A stretch of DNA of 64,000 nt from Streptomyces sp. Sge12 (GCF_002080455.1 NZ_CP020555.1:7554501-7618500), one strand, 5' to 3'. Shown: positions 53,070 to 62,506, counted from the first letter of the stretch. Notes: generated by a model not told the origin, from the letters alone. A program made the numbers and translations.

Positions 53070-54104
53070 GGCGTCGGCGCCGGGGGAGTTGTCGAAGCTG
53101 ATCCGGGCGGCCACCGGCAGGTGGTCGCTGCCGGTGGCCGGCAGCGTCCATACCTCGGCGACGCTGCCCGAGCGGATCAGCACCTGGTCGATCCGGGCCA
53201 CCGGAAAGGCCGCGGGCCAGCTCAGCGCGAACCCCCGCCGAGGCGCGCTCAACCGGGAGGTCAGCGGGGCCAGACCCCGGTCGTCCACCGTGCTGTTGAG
53301 GTCGCCCAGCAGGACCACCCGCTCCACCTCCTCGGCGGCGACGGCCGCGCCCAGCAGCCGCGCGCTCTCGTCCCGCGGGCCCGAGCCGAAACCCGTCGAG
53401 CGGAAGCGGACCGAGGGCAAGTGCGCCACGTACACCGCGATCTCGCCCCGGGGCGTGCGCACACCGCAGCGCAGACCACGGTTCCAGCCCTCCCCGATGC
53501 CCGAGGGCCTGATGTCCACGCGGCGGACGCCGGTGAGCGGATGCCTCGACCAGAGGCCGACCGTGCCCTCGACCGCGTGGTACGGGTACGCGGGGGCCAG
53601 CGCGGCCCCGTAGGCCGGCAGTGCGTCGGGCGTCAGCTCCTCCAGGGCGATGAGGTCCGGCGCGGCCCCGATCAGGGCGCGCGCGGTGCCCGCGGGGTCG
53701 GGGTTCTCGTCACTCACGTTGTGCTGGACGGCCGTGATGTCGTGCGCGCCGCGGTCCGCGGGCAGCAGCAGCCCGCCGAACAGGCCGGCCCAGGCGGCCG
53801 CGGGCAGCACCACGGCCACCAGCGCCAGGACCGAGCGGCGCAGCGCCGCCGCCACGAGCAACGCCGGGACCGCGAGGCCCAGCCAGGGCAGGAACGCCTC
53901 CAGCAGACTGCCCGCGCGGCCCACGGCGTTGGGGACCGCGGAGTGGAACACCATCAGGGCGCCCGTCAGTACGGCGAGCGCCGCAGGAACGCGGCCACGG
54001 GTCCGGGCCGTCGGAGCCGTCAGGGCCGTCCGGCCGCCCCGCGCGTCCGTGCCCCGGCGCCACCGGCCGATGCGCCGCACAGCGCTGCCCACCACGTCCA
54101 CCAC
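53064..54104 (-). CDS. Membrane-anchored endonuclease/exonuclease/phosphatase-family protein
   Basis: 346 aa from a GTG at 54104; the exact start is uncertain, and the longer frame is Arg/Pro-rich and crosses the divergent ATP-grasp start. Three membrane helices at about residues 30-110 (LAVLTGALMVFHSAVP, LEAFLPWLGLAVPALLVAAA, VVLPAAAWAGLFGGLL). The EEP catalytic domain has AVQHNVSDENPDP, LIALEELTPDALPAY, VVLLGDLNSTVDD and TGSDHLPVAARI. The active site probably faces outside. Phosphodiesterase on an unknown substrate. Confidence 0.88.
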   Translation of the reverse strand: MVDVVGSAVRRIGRWRRGTDARGGRTALTAPTARTRGRVPAALAVLTGALMVFHSAVPNAVGRAGSLLEAFLPWLGLAVPALLVAAALRRSVLALVAVVLPAAAWAGLFGGLLLPADRGAHDITAVQHNVSDENPDPAGTARALIGAAPDLIALEELTPDALPAYGAALAPAYPYHAVEGTVGLWSRHPLTGVRRVDIRPSGIGEGWNRGLRCGVRTPRGEIAVYVAHLPSVRFRSTGFGSGPRDESARLLGAAVAAEEVERVVLLGDLNSTVDDRGLAPLTSRLSAPRRGFALSWPAAFPVARIDQVLIRSGSVAEVWTLPATGSDHLPVAARISFDNSPGADAS

Positions 54105-54261
54105 CGGTGCCCCGCCCGTCCGCCGCAGCCCGTCTGCCGCCCCGCGTCCCGTACGACGCGTGATCGGGCGGCCGGGTTCCCGCCCGGGCCCGTGTGGAAG
54201 AGTGATCGTCCGGGGTGGCGGCCGCACCGGGCGGTCCGAGGCACGAGGACGGGAGACTCCC

Positions 54262-55179
54262 ATGGGCACGGCAAGGGTCGCGATCGTGACGAGCGAGGGC
54301 GGCGCCGACGCGGACGCGGACCTCCCGCTGATCCTCGCCGCGCTGCGCGGCGCGGGCCTGTCGGCGCAGGCCGTGGCCTGGGACGCGGACCGGCCGCAGT
54401 GGGACGGCTTCGACCTGGCGGTCATCCGGTCGACCTGGGACTACGCGGACCGGCTGCCGGAGTTCCTGGCCTGGGCCGACGCGACGGCCGAGGTGACCCG
54501 GCTGTGGAATCCGGCGCCGCTGGTGCGCTGGAACAGCGACAAGCGGTACCTGCTGGAGCTCGCCCGGCACAAAGTCCCCGTCGTACCGACCCGGTTCCTC
54601 GAACCGGGCGGGAGCTTCCACACGGGCGGGAGCTTGGACACGGAGGACTTCGACACGGAGGACTTCGACGGTCCGCACGGAGTGGTGGTCAAGCCCGCCG
54701 TCTCCTCGGGCGCACGGGACACCGCGCGCTACGAGCCCGGCCGCGGGGCGGACGCGGAGCGCCACGCGCGGATGCTGCTGGACCGGGGCCGCACGGCGAT
54801 GGTCCAGCCGTACCTGCCGCTCGTGGCGGAGGGGGAGCGCGCCCTGGTCTTCTTCGGCGGCAGCTTCAGCCACGCGATCCGCAAACAGCCGCTGCTGACG
54901 GAGGCGGGCCTGATCGACAACTTCCGGGTGCCGCACCCCGGGGCCGCGCCCTACGAACCGTCCGAGGCGGAGCTCCGTACGGCGCGGGCGGCGCTGGCGG
55001 CGGTTCCCGCCCCGGGCGAGCTGCTGTTCGCCCGGGTGGACCTGGCGCTGGACGAGGCCCGGGAACCGGTGCTCATGGAGCTGGAACTCATCGAGCCGAA
55101 CCTCTTCCTCGGTATCAACCCGCACGGGCTGGAGCGCCTGACCGAGGCGGTCGCGGCCGCACTGACCGCGACCCGGTAG
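54262..55179 (+). CDS. ATP-grasp enzyme (305 aa)
   Basis: ATG with GGGAGA upstream. RimK/DcsG-like ATP-grasp: VAIVTSEGGADADADLPLIL, DLAVIRSTWDYADRLPEFLA, SDKRYLLELARHKVPVVPTR, GVVVKPAVSSGARDT (Lys binds phosphate), and metal-binding Glu/Asn in ELELIEPNLFLGINP. Residues about 118-126 contain a small duplication (DTEDFDTEDFD) from a direct DNA repeat. It forms an amide-type bond with ATP; acceptor and donor are not known. Confidence 0.9.
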   Translation: MGTARVAIVTSEGGADADADLPLILAALRGAGLSAQAVAWDADRPQWDGFDLAVIRSTWDYADRLPEFLAWADATAEVTRLWNPAPLVRWNSDKRYLLELARHKVPVVPTRFLEPGGSFHTGGSLDTEDFDTEDFDGPHGVVVKPAVSSGARDTARYEPGRGADAERHARMLLDRGRTAMVQPYLPLVAEGERALVFFGGSFSHAIRKQPLLTEAGLIDNFRVPHPGAAPYEPSEAELRTARAALAAVPAPGELLFARVDLALDEAREPVLMELELIEPNLFLGINPHGLERLTEAVAAALTATR

Positions 55180-55216
55180 GTCATCACGGCGCGGCGCACC
55201 GGCCCCTGGCGACCGT

Positions 55217-55264
55217 GGACCGGTGACGACCGGGGACCGGGAGCCGGGACCGGTGACGACCGGG
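55217..55264. repeat. 18-bp direct repeat between genes
   Basis: GGACCGGTGACGACCGGG at 55217-55234 and again at 55247-55264, with related shorter copies up to about 55290. Noncoding spacer between ATP-grasp and the convergent gene; part of a minisatellite-like array. Confidence 0.7.
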
Positions 55265-55296
55265 AGCCTGGTGACCCGGAGCCTGGCCGACCGAGG

Positions 55297-55932
55297 CTAG
55301 CCGAGCCGGTCCAGCCGCACGCGCCGGCGGCGGCGGAGCAGGAGACCCACGGCCGCACCGGCCACGGCCGTCACCGCGACACCCGCGGTCGTCCACCAGA
55401 CGGCGTACCCCTGGGAGTCGGCGGCCGGGTCCGGGGCCTGCGCGGAGGACGCGGCCGGGGCCGAAGCGGGGGAGGCCGGCGAAGCAGCCGAAGGAGCCGA
55501 CGTGGGCGCCGCGGACGGGATGACGGGAGGCGTCACGGAGGCGACCGGAGCCGGGTCCACCACGGGTACGGCCACCTCGAGTTCACCGTGTCCCAGGGCC
55601 GGGAAGCCCACGTCGATGCCGACCTTCCACGAACCCGGCGGCAGCGCCTCGGCCGTGGTCCAGCCCGCCGGCGCCGCGGCGGGATCGCGGACCAGGCGAT
55701 AGGGCCCCAAGGTGCGGGTGCCGTCGACGCTGACCGCGTTCACGGTCGCGGCGACGGCCTCGTCGACGGCGTCCCCGTCGTTCTCCCAGGTGACGTCGGC
55801 GGTGACACGGCCCTCCCGCTGCCCGGTCACCACCACCTTCACGGTGTCGCCGTGGGCATGGGCCGCGGCGGGGAGCAGGAACATGAGGCCGAGTGCGGCC
55901 AAGGCGGCCGAGAAAACGATTCGTATGCGCAT
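55297..55932 (-). CDS. Secreted CopC/YcnI-style protein with C-terminal anchor (211 aa)
   Basis: ATG at 55932. Signal peptide ends in AHA; the mature protein starts HGDTVKVVV, with an N-terminal His as in CopC-like copper proteins. Ig-like domain residues 28-130 (RVTADVTWENDGDAVDEAVA, LPPGSWKVGIDVGFPALGHG), then a long Pro/Ala/Ser linker and a C-terminal membrane helix with a basic tail (GVAVTAVAGAAVGLLLRRRR). Cell-surface anchored. The copper role is inferred from layout only; other Met/His motifs are not obvious. Confidence 0.82.
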   Translation of the reverse strand: MRIRIVFSAALAALGLMFLLPAAAHAHGDTVKVVVTGQREGRVTADVTWENDGDAVDEAVAATVNAVSVDGTRTLGPYRLVRDPAAAPAGWTTAEALPPGSWKVGIDVGFPALGHGELEVAVPVVDPAPVASVTPPVIPSAAPTSAPSAASPASPASAPAASSAQAPDPAADSQGYAVWWTTAGVAVTAVAGAAVGLLLRRRRRVRLDRLG

Positions 55933-56048
55933 CGTCGGGGTGCTCCGGTCAAGATGAGGGGTACCGGCGGACGGCCGCGCCGTGCGGCCGTCCGCCGGGG
56001 TGGTTACACGCCGTCAGGGCGTCAGGTGGTGCTGCGCCGTGGCAGTGA

Positions 56049-58112
56049 TCAGCCGGACTTCTGCAGGGTCCAGGCCTGCGTCGCGCGGCCGTCGGCACGC
56101 TGGAGGTCCAGCAGCCAGTAGCCGTAGTAGGGGCGGCTGCTGACGGTGAGGGCGAAGCCGCCGCTCGCGTCCGTCACGGTCACCGCGGCACCGCGCGACG
56201 TCAGCTTCCAGGCCTGCGCCTTGTTGCCGTTGCCACAGGACTGCTGGGAGACCCACATGCCCGCGGCGGGGGTGCCGCCCGGCTGGAGGCACTTGCCGGT
56301 GGCCGCGGACTTGATGCGCACCTGGCCGCTGCCCGCGTCGTCGAAGTACCACTGCTGCTGCGCGTAGCCGTTGGTGCGGCCACCGACGAGCACGGTGCCG
56401 TCGGCGGTGCGGCCGCCCCAGACCTCCGCGGCCATGCCGGTGCTGCCGTTGCCGAGCACGTAGCGGGTGCCCGGGGTGGTCGCGCCGCCGCCCGCGCCCG
56501 TCGTACGGAACGACGCTGCCTTGCCGGGTCCGCTGTCACGGCCGGCGCTGTCGCGGACCGAGACGGTGACCTTGTACGCCGTGTTCGGCTGCAGGTTGTA
56601 GATGCGGAGCACCTGCGACTGGACCCACGTCAGGTGCTTGCCGTTCAGCTGCACCGCGTACCAGGAGGCGCCGTCGACCTTGGGCCAGCTCACGACGACG
56701 GAGTCGGACTGGATCTGGGCCGCCGTCACGGTCGGACCGCCGGTGGGCTTCTTGGTCGGCGTCGGCGTGGGCTTCTTGGTGGGCGTCGGGGTCGGGTTCG
56801 GGTTCGGACCCGGGTCCGTGCCGCCACCGCCCTTGTTCTTCATCAGGAACTGGTTGTCGGCGATGTTCCAGTGCGTGGCCAGGTAGCTGCCGGGCTTGGG
56901 ACTGGTGTGGAAGTAGTCGTCGTGGTTGCAGTCCAGGATGTTCTCGGCCGCCTGGTTGGTGCAGATGTTGCGCATCTGCGGGTAGTACGGGGTGTCCGAG
57001 TAGCACATCACGTCGTACTCGTCGGTGCAGTGCGCGCCACGGCTGGTGTTCGGGGCGCTGTTGTTGACCGCGCCCAGGTTGTGGCCGAGTTCGTGCGCGG
57101 CGGTGTGACCGCCCCAGCAGCCGGAGTCCGTACGCCCGTAGGAGGGGCCGAAGTTGCTCTGGTTGGCCTGGCCGGGCCGCTCGTCGCCCGCGAACGTGCC
57201 GATGCCGCAGTAGACCTGGGTGTCGGCGAAGATCATGTACTTGCGGTCGCGACGGTCGAGGCCCTTGCCGGCGAGCGCGTTGTTGGTCGCGCTGAACTCG
57301 GCCAGCGCCGAGGCCGGGAGCTCGATGTTGAGCACCGTCGGGGTGCAGTCGGCGGCCGTCACATAGCGGATGTGACGTACTCCGCCGGTCTCCTTGGCAC
57401 TCGCCGAGTAGATGAGGTCCGCGTCGGCGGCCCACTTGCGGAACGAGGCGACGTACTCGGAGTAGCGGTCCTTGCCGGGCGCGTGGACGTAGACGACCTG
57501 TACGCGGTTGCCGGTGCTGCCGTCGCCGTCGCACTGGACGGTCTGGCCCGCGGGGCCGGCGGCGACGTTCTGGCTGCCGGCCGCGGCCGCCGGTTCGGGC
57601 GCGGAGGCCTTGGCGGCCGAGGCGTCGGCCGCGGGCGCGTCCTGAGGACGCCCGCCGCCTTCCTTGCTGGCCGGGTCGGCGGCCGCGGGGCTGGCCGGAT
57701 CGGCCGCCGGAGCAGTCTCCTTGACGGCCGGCTCGATGTCCTTCGTGATGTCGACGCCCTTGGGCGGGGCGTCGGGGCCGTGCGTGCACAGCCCGGCGGT
57801 GGTGCGGTAGACACCCACGCACTTGTCGCCCTTGGGCGCGGCCTCCAGCCCGTCGAAGATCATGCCGCGCGCGGTCTCGTTGGAGGGCGCGGCCGCGATC
57901 GGCTCGGGCTCCTGGTCGCGCGCGGGCGCGGCGGCCGGTGCCTCGGCGGCGGCCTGTACGGGCGCCGCCGCCTGGGCGCCGTCGCCGATTCCGGAATAGG
58001 CGATGCCTGCGGCTATCAGCCCCGCCGCTGCGGTGGCGGCGGTGACGAGTATCAACCGCCGGGGTTTGCGGCGGTGGTCGGCGGCGGCAGGCCGTCTGCG
58101 ACGTCCTGTCAT
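56049..58112 (-). CDS. Secreted metalloprotease with FN3 and ricin-like domains (687 aa)
   Basis: ATG at 58112 with GAGGTG upstream. N-terminal basic region and membrane-type signal (LILVTAATAAAGLIAAGIAY), then a long Ala/Pro-rich stretch. The protease domain from about 190 has AAHELGHNLGAVN (His340, Glu341, His344) and a DVMCYSD Met-turn-like motif. The third metzincin ligand position is Asn350, with a His at 359 nearby (GAHCTDE). A Pro/Thr/Lys linker (PTPTPTKKPT repeated) leads to an FN3 domain (about 470-560) and a ricin-B-like C-terminus (LQPGGTPAAGMWVSQQSCGN). Extracellular, probably carbohydrate-binding. Confidence 0.92.
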   Translation of the reverse strand: MTGRRRRPAAADHRRKPRRLILVTAATAAAGLIAAGIAYSGIGDGAQAAAPVQAAAEAPAAAPARDQEPEPIAAAPSNETARGMIFDGLEAAPKGDKCVGVYRTTAGLCTHGPDAPPKGVDITKDIEPAVKETAPAADPASPAAADPASKEGGGRPQDAPAADASAAKASAPEPAAAAGSQNVAAGPAGQTVQCDGDGSTGNRVQVVYVHAPGKDRYSEYVASFRKWAADADLIYSASAKETGGVRHIRYVTAADCTPTVLNIELPASALAEFSATNNALAGKGLDRRDRKYMIFADTQVYCGIGTFAGDERPGQANQSNFGPSYGRTDSGCWGGHTAAHELGHNLGAVNNSAPNTSRGAHCTDEYDVMCYSDTPYYPQMRNICTNQAAENILDCNHDDYFHTSPKPGSYLATHWNIADNQFLMKNKGGGGTDPGPNPNPTPTPTKKPTPTPTKKPTGGPTVTAAQIQSDSVVVSWPKVDGASWYAVQLNGKHLTWVQSQVLRIYNLQPNTAYKVTVSVRDSAGRDSGPGKAASFRTTGAGGGATTPGTRYVLGNGSTGMAAEVWGGRTADGTVLVGGRTNGYAQQQWYFDDAGSGQVRIKSAATGKCLQPGGTPAAGMWVSQQSCGNGNKAQAWKLTSRGAAVTVTDASGGFALTVSSRPYYGYWLLDLQRADGRATQAWTLQKSG

Positions 58113-58822
58113 GGGCACCTCAAATCGTTGTCGGAAGACTGGGTGCGCGGAAGCCTGCCAGACGAATGCGGAGGAGAATTCGGACAAACGGGGGCGCGCC
58201 CCGAGAAATCATTCCGTTACCTATCGGCCTGATTTGACGAACAATCAACTCTCAATAAATACAGGCCAGTTACGCGCGTCGCTCCGCAATGGTCCAGTCC
58301 TTCGAGGGTGGGTTGTTATCAAATCGAGATATGAAGCGGAGGCTTATTGACGGGAATTCAGTCAGGAATTCACCTAATTGCTACCAGCCGAATTCCTTCG
58401 GTCACGACCCGTGAGGTGCGAGGGCCACGTATTGCTCCGACCGGCCGTCGAAGCCCGCGCGAGGCGCAGGAGTTCACCCGAGGAACACGGCACAGCGCCC
58501 GATCGCGCTGTCCCGCCCCCGTCCTCACGTATTCGTCGACAGGGCGCCATGCGGCTTGGAGTTGTGGCGGGGTGTGAGGTGGATCACCCTGAAGGTGGGG
58601 ATCGGTCGTGGATCAGTCATCGAGCACGCTCAGGTCGATGCGCGCCGGTCCGGGCCCGGCCGTCGAGCCCGCCCGGGCAGCCGGCCCGTACGCCTTCACC
58701 AGCGAGGAGCGGCACATGAACCCGACATCAAGGGCGACCGGCACCGTCCGCGCCGCCGACGCGGCATGAGCCCGACGGCACATGCGATCTGACCTGCCGC
58801 CGGACCGGGGAAGCGATCGGCC
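58113..58822. other. Intergenic, AT-rich start, no gene seen (710 bp)
   Basis: 58200-58380 is unusually AT-rich and probably carries the promoter of the protease gene. The rest has only shadow frames. Confidence 0.5.
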
Positions 58823-59527
58823 GTGACCGGACGGGAACCCGCCGAAACGGACCGTACGAGCGCGCGCGAGCCGGGGCCGAGACTTACTGTCCGCACCGAG
58901 AGCCGCTGGCCGCTGGCCGCAGCGGTCGTCGCCTCGGCGGTACTCACCCTGCTGCTCCCCGACGACCTGCGCCTCGGACCCCGCTGGGCGCTTCCCGTCG
59001 CCGAGGGCCTCCTGCTGGTGGCCCTGATCTCGGGAGACCCCGGCCGGATCAGCCGCCGCTCCACCGTCCTGCGCTCAGTGGCGATCGCCCTGGTCGTCGT
59101 ACTCGTGGGCAGCGCCATCTGGTCGACGGTCCAGCTGATCGACGATCTCATCCACGGCGGGAGCGAGACCAACTCGGCCAATGCCCTCCTGCTGGCCGGC
59201 GGCAGCGTCTGGGCCTCCACCGTCCTCGCCTTCTCCCTCCTGTACTTCGAACTCGACAGCGGCGGGCCGGCCGCCCGGGCCCACCACATGCCCCCCACGC
59301 CGGCGCTCGACTTTCCGCAACAGCTCAGCCCCGAACTGAACGCCCCGCACTGGCGCCCCCACTACATCGACTACCTCTACCTCGGGTTCACCAATTCCAC
59401 CGCGCTGAGCCCCACCGACGTCATGCCACTCGCCCCCTGGGCCAAGAGCGTCATGACTCTCCAGTCCATCCTTTCCCTCATGATCCTGGGACTCGTCGTT
59501 GCCCGGGCCGTGAACGTCCTGGCCTGA
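58823..59527 (+). CDS. Membrane protein with channel-like C-terminus (234 aa)
   Basis: GTG at 58823 with GGGGAAG upstream. Four or five helices: WPLAAAVVASAVLTLLL, WALPVAEGLLLVALI, SVAIALVVVLVGSAIWSTVQ, LLLAGGSVWASTVLAFSLLY and MTLQSILSLMILGLVVARAV. The C-terminal segment YIDYLYLGFTNSTALSPTDV, MPLAPWAKSV aligns in layout with the pore loop and second helix of two-TM potassium channels and with DUF1345, but STALSPTD replaces the TVGYGD filter. Transport or channel role is possible, not shown. Confidence 0.85.
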   Translation: MTGREPAETDRTSAREPGPRLTVRTESRWPLAAAVVASAVLTLLLPDDLRLGPRWALPVAEGLLLVALISGDPGRISRRSTVLRSVAIALVVVLVGSAIWSTVQLIDDLIHGGSETNSANALLLAGGSVWASTVLAFSLLYFELDSGGPAARAHHMPPTPALDFPQQLSPELNAPHWRPHYIDYLYLGFTNSTALSPTDVMPLAPWAKSVMTLQSILSLMILGLVVARAVNVLA

Positions 59528-59554
59528 AACGGCCCGGCGGCGGCCGCCTCACGG

Positions 59555-59861
59555 TCACCGTTGCCGCAGCAGGGGCCGTGGGCCGTGGGCGGTGGGCGGT
59601 GGGGTGGGCCGGGGCGGCCGCGTCAGGCGTAGCGGTGGCGCGGTGCCTGCGGGTCCGTCCCAGCGGTCGGCGTGGGCGAGGCCGAGCAGGCGTACGGCGT
59701 CCCGGAGTTCGGCGGGTGCGCCGCAGGCGCGGAGGCGTGCGGGGGCCTCGCGCACGAGCCAGGCGGCCAGTCCGGTCCGTACGCCCTCCACCTCCGTCTC
59801 CGAGCTCCTCCGGGCTGCCCCAGTGGCACTCGGACCGGACCTCGTCAGCTCGGGCGGTCAT
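59555..59861 (-). pseudogene. Small hypothetical gene, probable frameshift
   Basis: ATG at 59861 begins MTARADEVRSECHWGSPEEL. Near 59795, in a GGAGGTGGAGGG run, a one-base shift leads to VEGVRTGLAAWLVREAPARL, RACGAPAELRDAVRLLGLAH, ADRWDGPAGTAPPLRL, ending at 59555. Each half has good codon bias. Either a real mutation or an assembly error. Lies 40 bp downstream of the membrane gene at 59902. Confidence 0.45.
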
Positions 59862-59901
59862 GCCGCGGAAGGTGACGGCCAGCCGGTCCGCGGGCGGGCC
59901 T

Positions 59902-60567
59902 TCACCGCCCTGTCGGCCGCCGAGGGCTGCGGCGCCGCTTCTCGTACGCCTCCCGGATCCCGCCGGCCAGCCCCAGAAGCACCGCCGTCCCGACCGCCAC
60001 CGCGGCTGCGGTGCGCATGCCCCGGCCGTGTACGTCCCCGGCGGCCCGCGGGGAGACCTTGCCCTGCGGGTCGTGCACCACCGCCAGGGACTCGCCCTCC
60101 TTCGCGAGCCGCGAGGGGGTGTTGAGGTACTCCGGGCCGCCCGCGGGGCAGTCCAGGCGGTGGTCGTACGAGGTCCGGGTCGTGGAGGTCCAGTGGCCCT
60201 CGGCGTCCATGGAGGTTTCCGTCTCGGTGCGCTCGGTGACCTTCAGCACGACGCAGCTGATCTCGACGCCCCGGTCCTCCAGCGTGCTGTGCCCCACGGA
60301 GGCGAGTGCCAGGATGGCGCCGAGGGCGGCAGGGAGGGCGGACAGCGCGATCAGCGAGGCCTCGCGCCGCGCGGCGACGGCGGCGTGCCAGCCGAGCAGG
60401 ACCAGCGGGAGGAGCACCCCGCCGAGGAAGAACCCCCAGTTGCCCAGCGACCCGTACGCCGACTGCCGGGCCACCCCGAACGCCAGGGCCGCGGTCAGCG
60501 GCGGCGCGGCCAACGCCACCGCGGTCCGCCGGATCCCGCGTACCCACCCCCCGTGCCAGCCCGCCAT
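59902..60567 (-). CDS. DUF3592-like membrane protein (221 aa)
   Basis: ATG at 60567 (MAGWHGGWVRG) with a G-rich RBS. Helices at TAVALAAPPLTAALAFGVA, WGFFLGGVLLPLVLLGWHAA and LIALSALPAALGAILALASV. An extracytoplasmic part follows with VVLKVTERTETETSMDAEGH, DHRLDCPAGGPEYLN and SLAVVHDPQGKVSPR, the DUF3592-style VxYDP element. The protein ends with a last helix (AAAVAVGTAVLLGLAGGI) and a basic tail. Third DUF3592-like gene in the window. Confidence 0.85.
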   Translation of the reverse strand: MAGWHGGWVRGIRRTAVALAAPPLTAALAFGVARQSAYGSLGNWGFFLGGVLLPLVLLGWHAAVAARREASLIALSALPAALGAILALASVGHSTLEDRGVEISCVVLKVTERTETETSMDAEGHWTSTTRTSYDHRLDCPAGGPEYLNTPSRLAKEGESLAVVHDPQGKVSPRAAGDVHGRGMRTAAAVAVGTAVLLGLAGGIREAYEKRRRSPRRPTGR

Positions 60568-60882
60568 GCCCGCCCCCGTGGCTCGTACCTGTGCCCTCCA
60601 GGTAACCGCGACGGCACGGGCACGTAAAGAGCACGGCCGAGGAGGGCGGCACCTGGTGACGCTGAGGCTCCCGGTCGGGCCCCCGCAGGCCGCGGAGACG
60701 CTCGCCGAACTTTCCGACCCGGCCGGGGCGATGGGCCGGCCGCGACGTCCCGGACATCGCGGTGCGCTCCCCACGGGGCCGGCCCCAGTGGAACGCAGCG
60801 GCGACCTCCGGGGCGAGGACGTCCGCGCCGCGCCCAGCGGACAGCTGTCCGCCGTGGACATCGTCCGGCCCGGAGTGAGGGG
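60568..60882. other. Intergenic, nothing seen (315 bp)
   Basis: Between two minus-strand genes; only shadow frames. Confidence 0.5.
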
Positions 60883-61458
60883 TCAGCCGATGCGGACGGT
60901 GATCTCGGGGAGGGGGAGGTCGGAAAGGTTCAGCTGGAGCCCGGTCACGGTCAGGTAGGTCTGAGAGTCGGTCAAGGCGGAGGTGGTGGACGGCGCCTGG
61001 GTCTTCCCGCGCGTGCTCACCAGCAGGTACCAGCCCCCGCGCTTGTAGCTGCGGGAGGCTTCCGGGCGGTCGCCGTTCGGGTTCAGCGTCCAGCCCTGGC
61101 GCTCCAGGTCGGCGCAGATCGCGTTCATGTCCGACTGCGCGGCGGTCTGCTCGCGGACGGCCATCCAGCCCGTCTTGTTCGAGTCGGCACCGGCCGCGCC
61201 GATCGGGCGGCCCTGCGCCGGGTCGAGCCCCGCCGCGCTGACCGCGGTCCGGATCGCCTCGTCCACGGCGTCCCGTGTGAGGGGCGGTGACGTGGACTCC
61301 GGTGCGGGCGCCGCCGTTGACGGCGACGGCGCGGGCGCGCCCAGGTGGATGCGCCCGTCGTCGTTTATCTGGATCTGGTCAGGCAGGACCACGGCGGCCA
61401 GACTCACGATCAAGGTCGCGGCCAGCCCGATCCACACCCTCTTCAACAGCGCGTTCAA
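60883..61458 (-). CDS. Membrane-anchored hypothetical protein (191 aa)
   Basis: ATG at 61458. N-terminal anchor (VWIGLAATLIVSLAAVVL), Pro/Ser/Ala linker, then a globular domain with RDAVDEAIRTAVSAAGLDPA, NAICADLERQGWTLNPNGD and GGWYLLVSTRGKT, resembling the layout of the 188-aa protein at 34451 (short exported proteins with an ERGW/RQGW motif). Function unknown. Confidence 0.82.
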   Translation of the reverse strand: MNALLKRVWIGLAATLIVSLAAVVLPDQIQINDDGRIHLGAPAPSPSTAAPAPESTSPPLTRDAVDEAIRTAVSAAGLDPAQGRPIGAAGADSNKTGWMAVREQTAAQSDMNAICADLERQGWTLNPNGDRPEASRSYKRGGWYLLVSTRGKTQAPSTTSALTDSQTYLTVTGLQLNLSDLPLPEITVRIG

Positions 61459-61924
61459 CGCGAAACTCCCCCCGAGTGATCATTCAGAGGGAGTCTCACA
61501 CATACTGCCCGGCGGCCGTTGAGCCGACCCGTCCGGGCACGGTGGGGGAGGGGCCATTCCTTGACGGGGTGTCGGCGGCGCCTTCGGGCGGTCTCTTCAC
61601 GGCGGGCTCTTCGCGGCGGTCGTTTGCGGCCGGGATCGCGCGAACGCGACAGGTGCGCACACCGGCGCCATGGGCCAGGAGAAGCGGTAGGTATCAGCCA
61701 TCGATCAACACTGAAGGCGATGGATGTCTGAAGTGTCGGACTGGGCAACTTTTTCCGACTAATCATCTTAGGTCAGGCGATAGGCGATCTAGAAATATCC
61801 AGACGATGCCACATGATTCGGGCACGGCGGTTTTCAGTCAACGGCGCCATATTCCTTTGCCGGCAAGTGCGGACCCGTGAAGGATCTCTCTCGTTCCCAA
61901 CAGGGGGAATCAGGGAGGGAATTC
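61459..61924. other. Leader region of the lactococcin-like gene (466 bp)
   Basis: No gene. The stretch 61735-61900 is clearly lower in GC than the surroundings (TTTTTCCGACTAATCATC and similar), as expected for an imported or tightly regulated promoter region. Confidence 0.5.
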
Positions 61925-62410
61925 ATGAAGATTGCCGGTAGGTCCATCGCTTTCGCCATCGCGGGCGCAGCCATTGCGGCTGTCGGCCTCGCGACGCCGG
62001 CCACCGCGGATGCGTCTGCAGCCGCCAGCGCCTCCGGAGCCACCGTCACCGTCCACCATCGCGGGGACGGCACTCAGCCGCCTGCAGAGCTGGGCAACCC
62101 CTCCGAATGGGGTGTGGTGACATTCAAGATGGATGCTGCTGCAGCCTCTTTCGGCGCGCAGTCGCAGGCGTGCATCAGCCCGTCCACCGGTGGCAACTGG
62201 TGTTACGGCTGGTACGCGCGAGAGGTCAGCCCCGGGGTGATCAACAAGTATTGCTACTCGAATTACTATCAGAACACCAAGGGGCACTCGTCCACGGTGA
62301 AGCTCGCGGGCAGTACGCGTCGGGTGTGGGCCGCGGCCGGGAACACCTCTAACGCGAACCTCACTGCGGGTCTCGCCTACACCTGCTCCACCTACTACAG
62401 CGTCGACTAG
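61925..62410 (+). CDS. Lactococcin-972-like secreted protein (161 aa)
   Basis: ATG at 61925 with RBS GGGAGGGAA; the frame start at 61877 lacks one. Signal peptide: KIAGRSIAFAIAGAAIAAVG, cleavage after TADA near 32. The C-terminal half has the Lcn972 layout: PSEWGVVTFK at the start, WCYGWYAREV, then YCYSNYYQNTKGHSSTVKLA, STRRVWAAAGNTSNA and a Tyr-rich end (AYTCSTYYSVD). Lactococcin 972 itself blocks septum formation by binding lipid II. Here four Cys add likely disulfides. No ABC-transporter immunity genes follow, only a DUF6518 membrane protein. Confidence 0.72.
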   Translation: MKIAGRSIAFAIAGAAIAAVGLATPATADASAAASASGATVTVHHRGDGTQPPAELGNPSEWGVVTFKMDAAAASFGAQSQACISPSTGGNWCYGWYAREVSPGVINKYCYSNYYQNTKGHSSTVKLAGSTRRVWAAAGNTSNANLTAGLAYTCSTYYSVD

Positions 62411-62468
62411 GTTCTGGTCGCCCGCACCAATCAGTAACTCCTCCTAGGGTGCGGTAGGTTGGTGAGTC

Positions 62469-62506
62469 ACTCCGGGGCTGCTCGGTCGCCCGTGCAGCCT
62501 CGGAGT
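62469..62506 (+). terminator. 13-bp hairpin after the lactococcin-like gene
   Basis: Arms 62469-62481 and 62494-62506, one G-U pair, 12-nt loop; 58 bp after the stop. It covers the only upstream GTG candidate (62505) of the DUF6518 gene. Confidence 0.65.
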
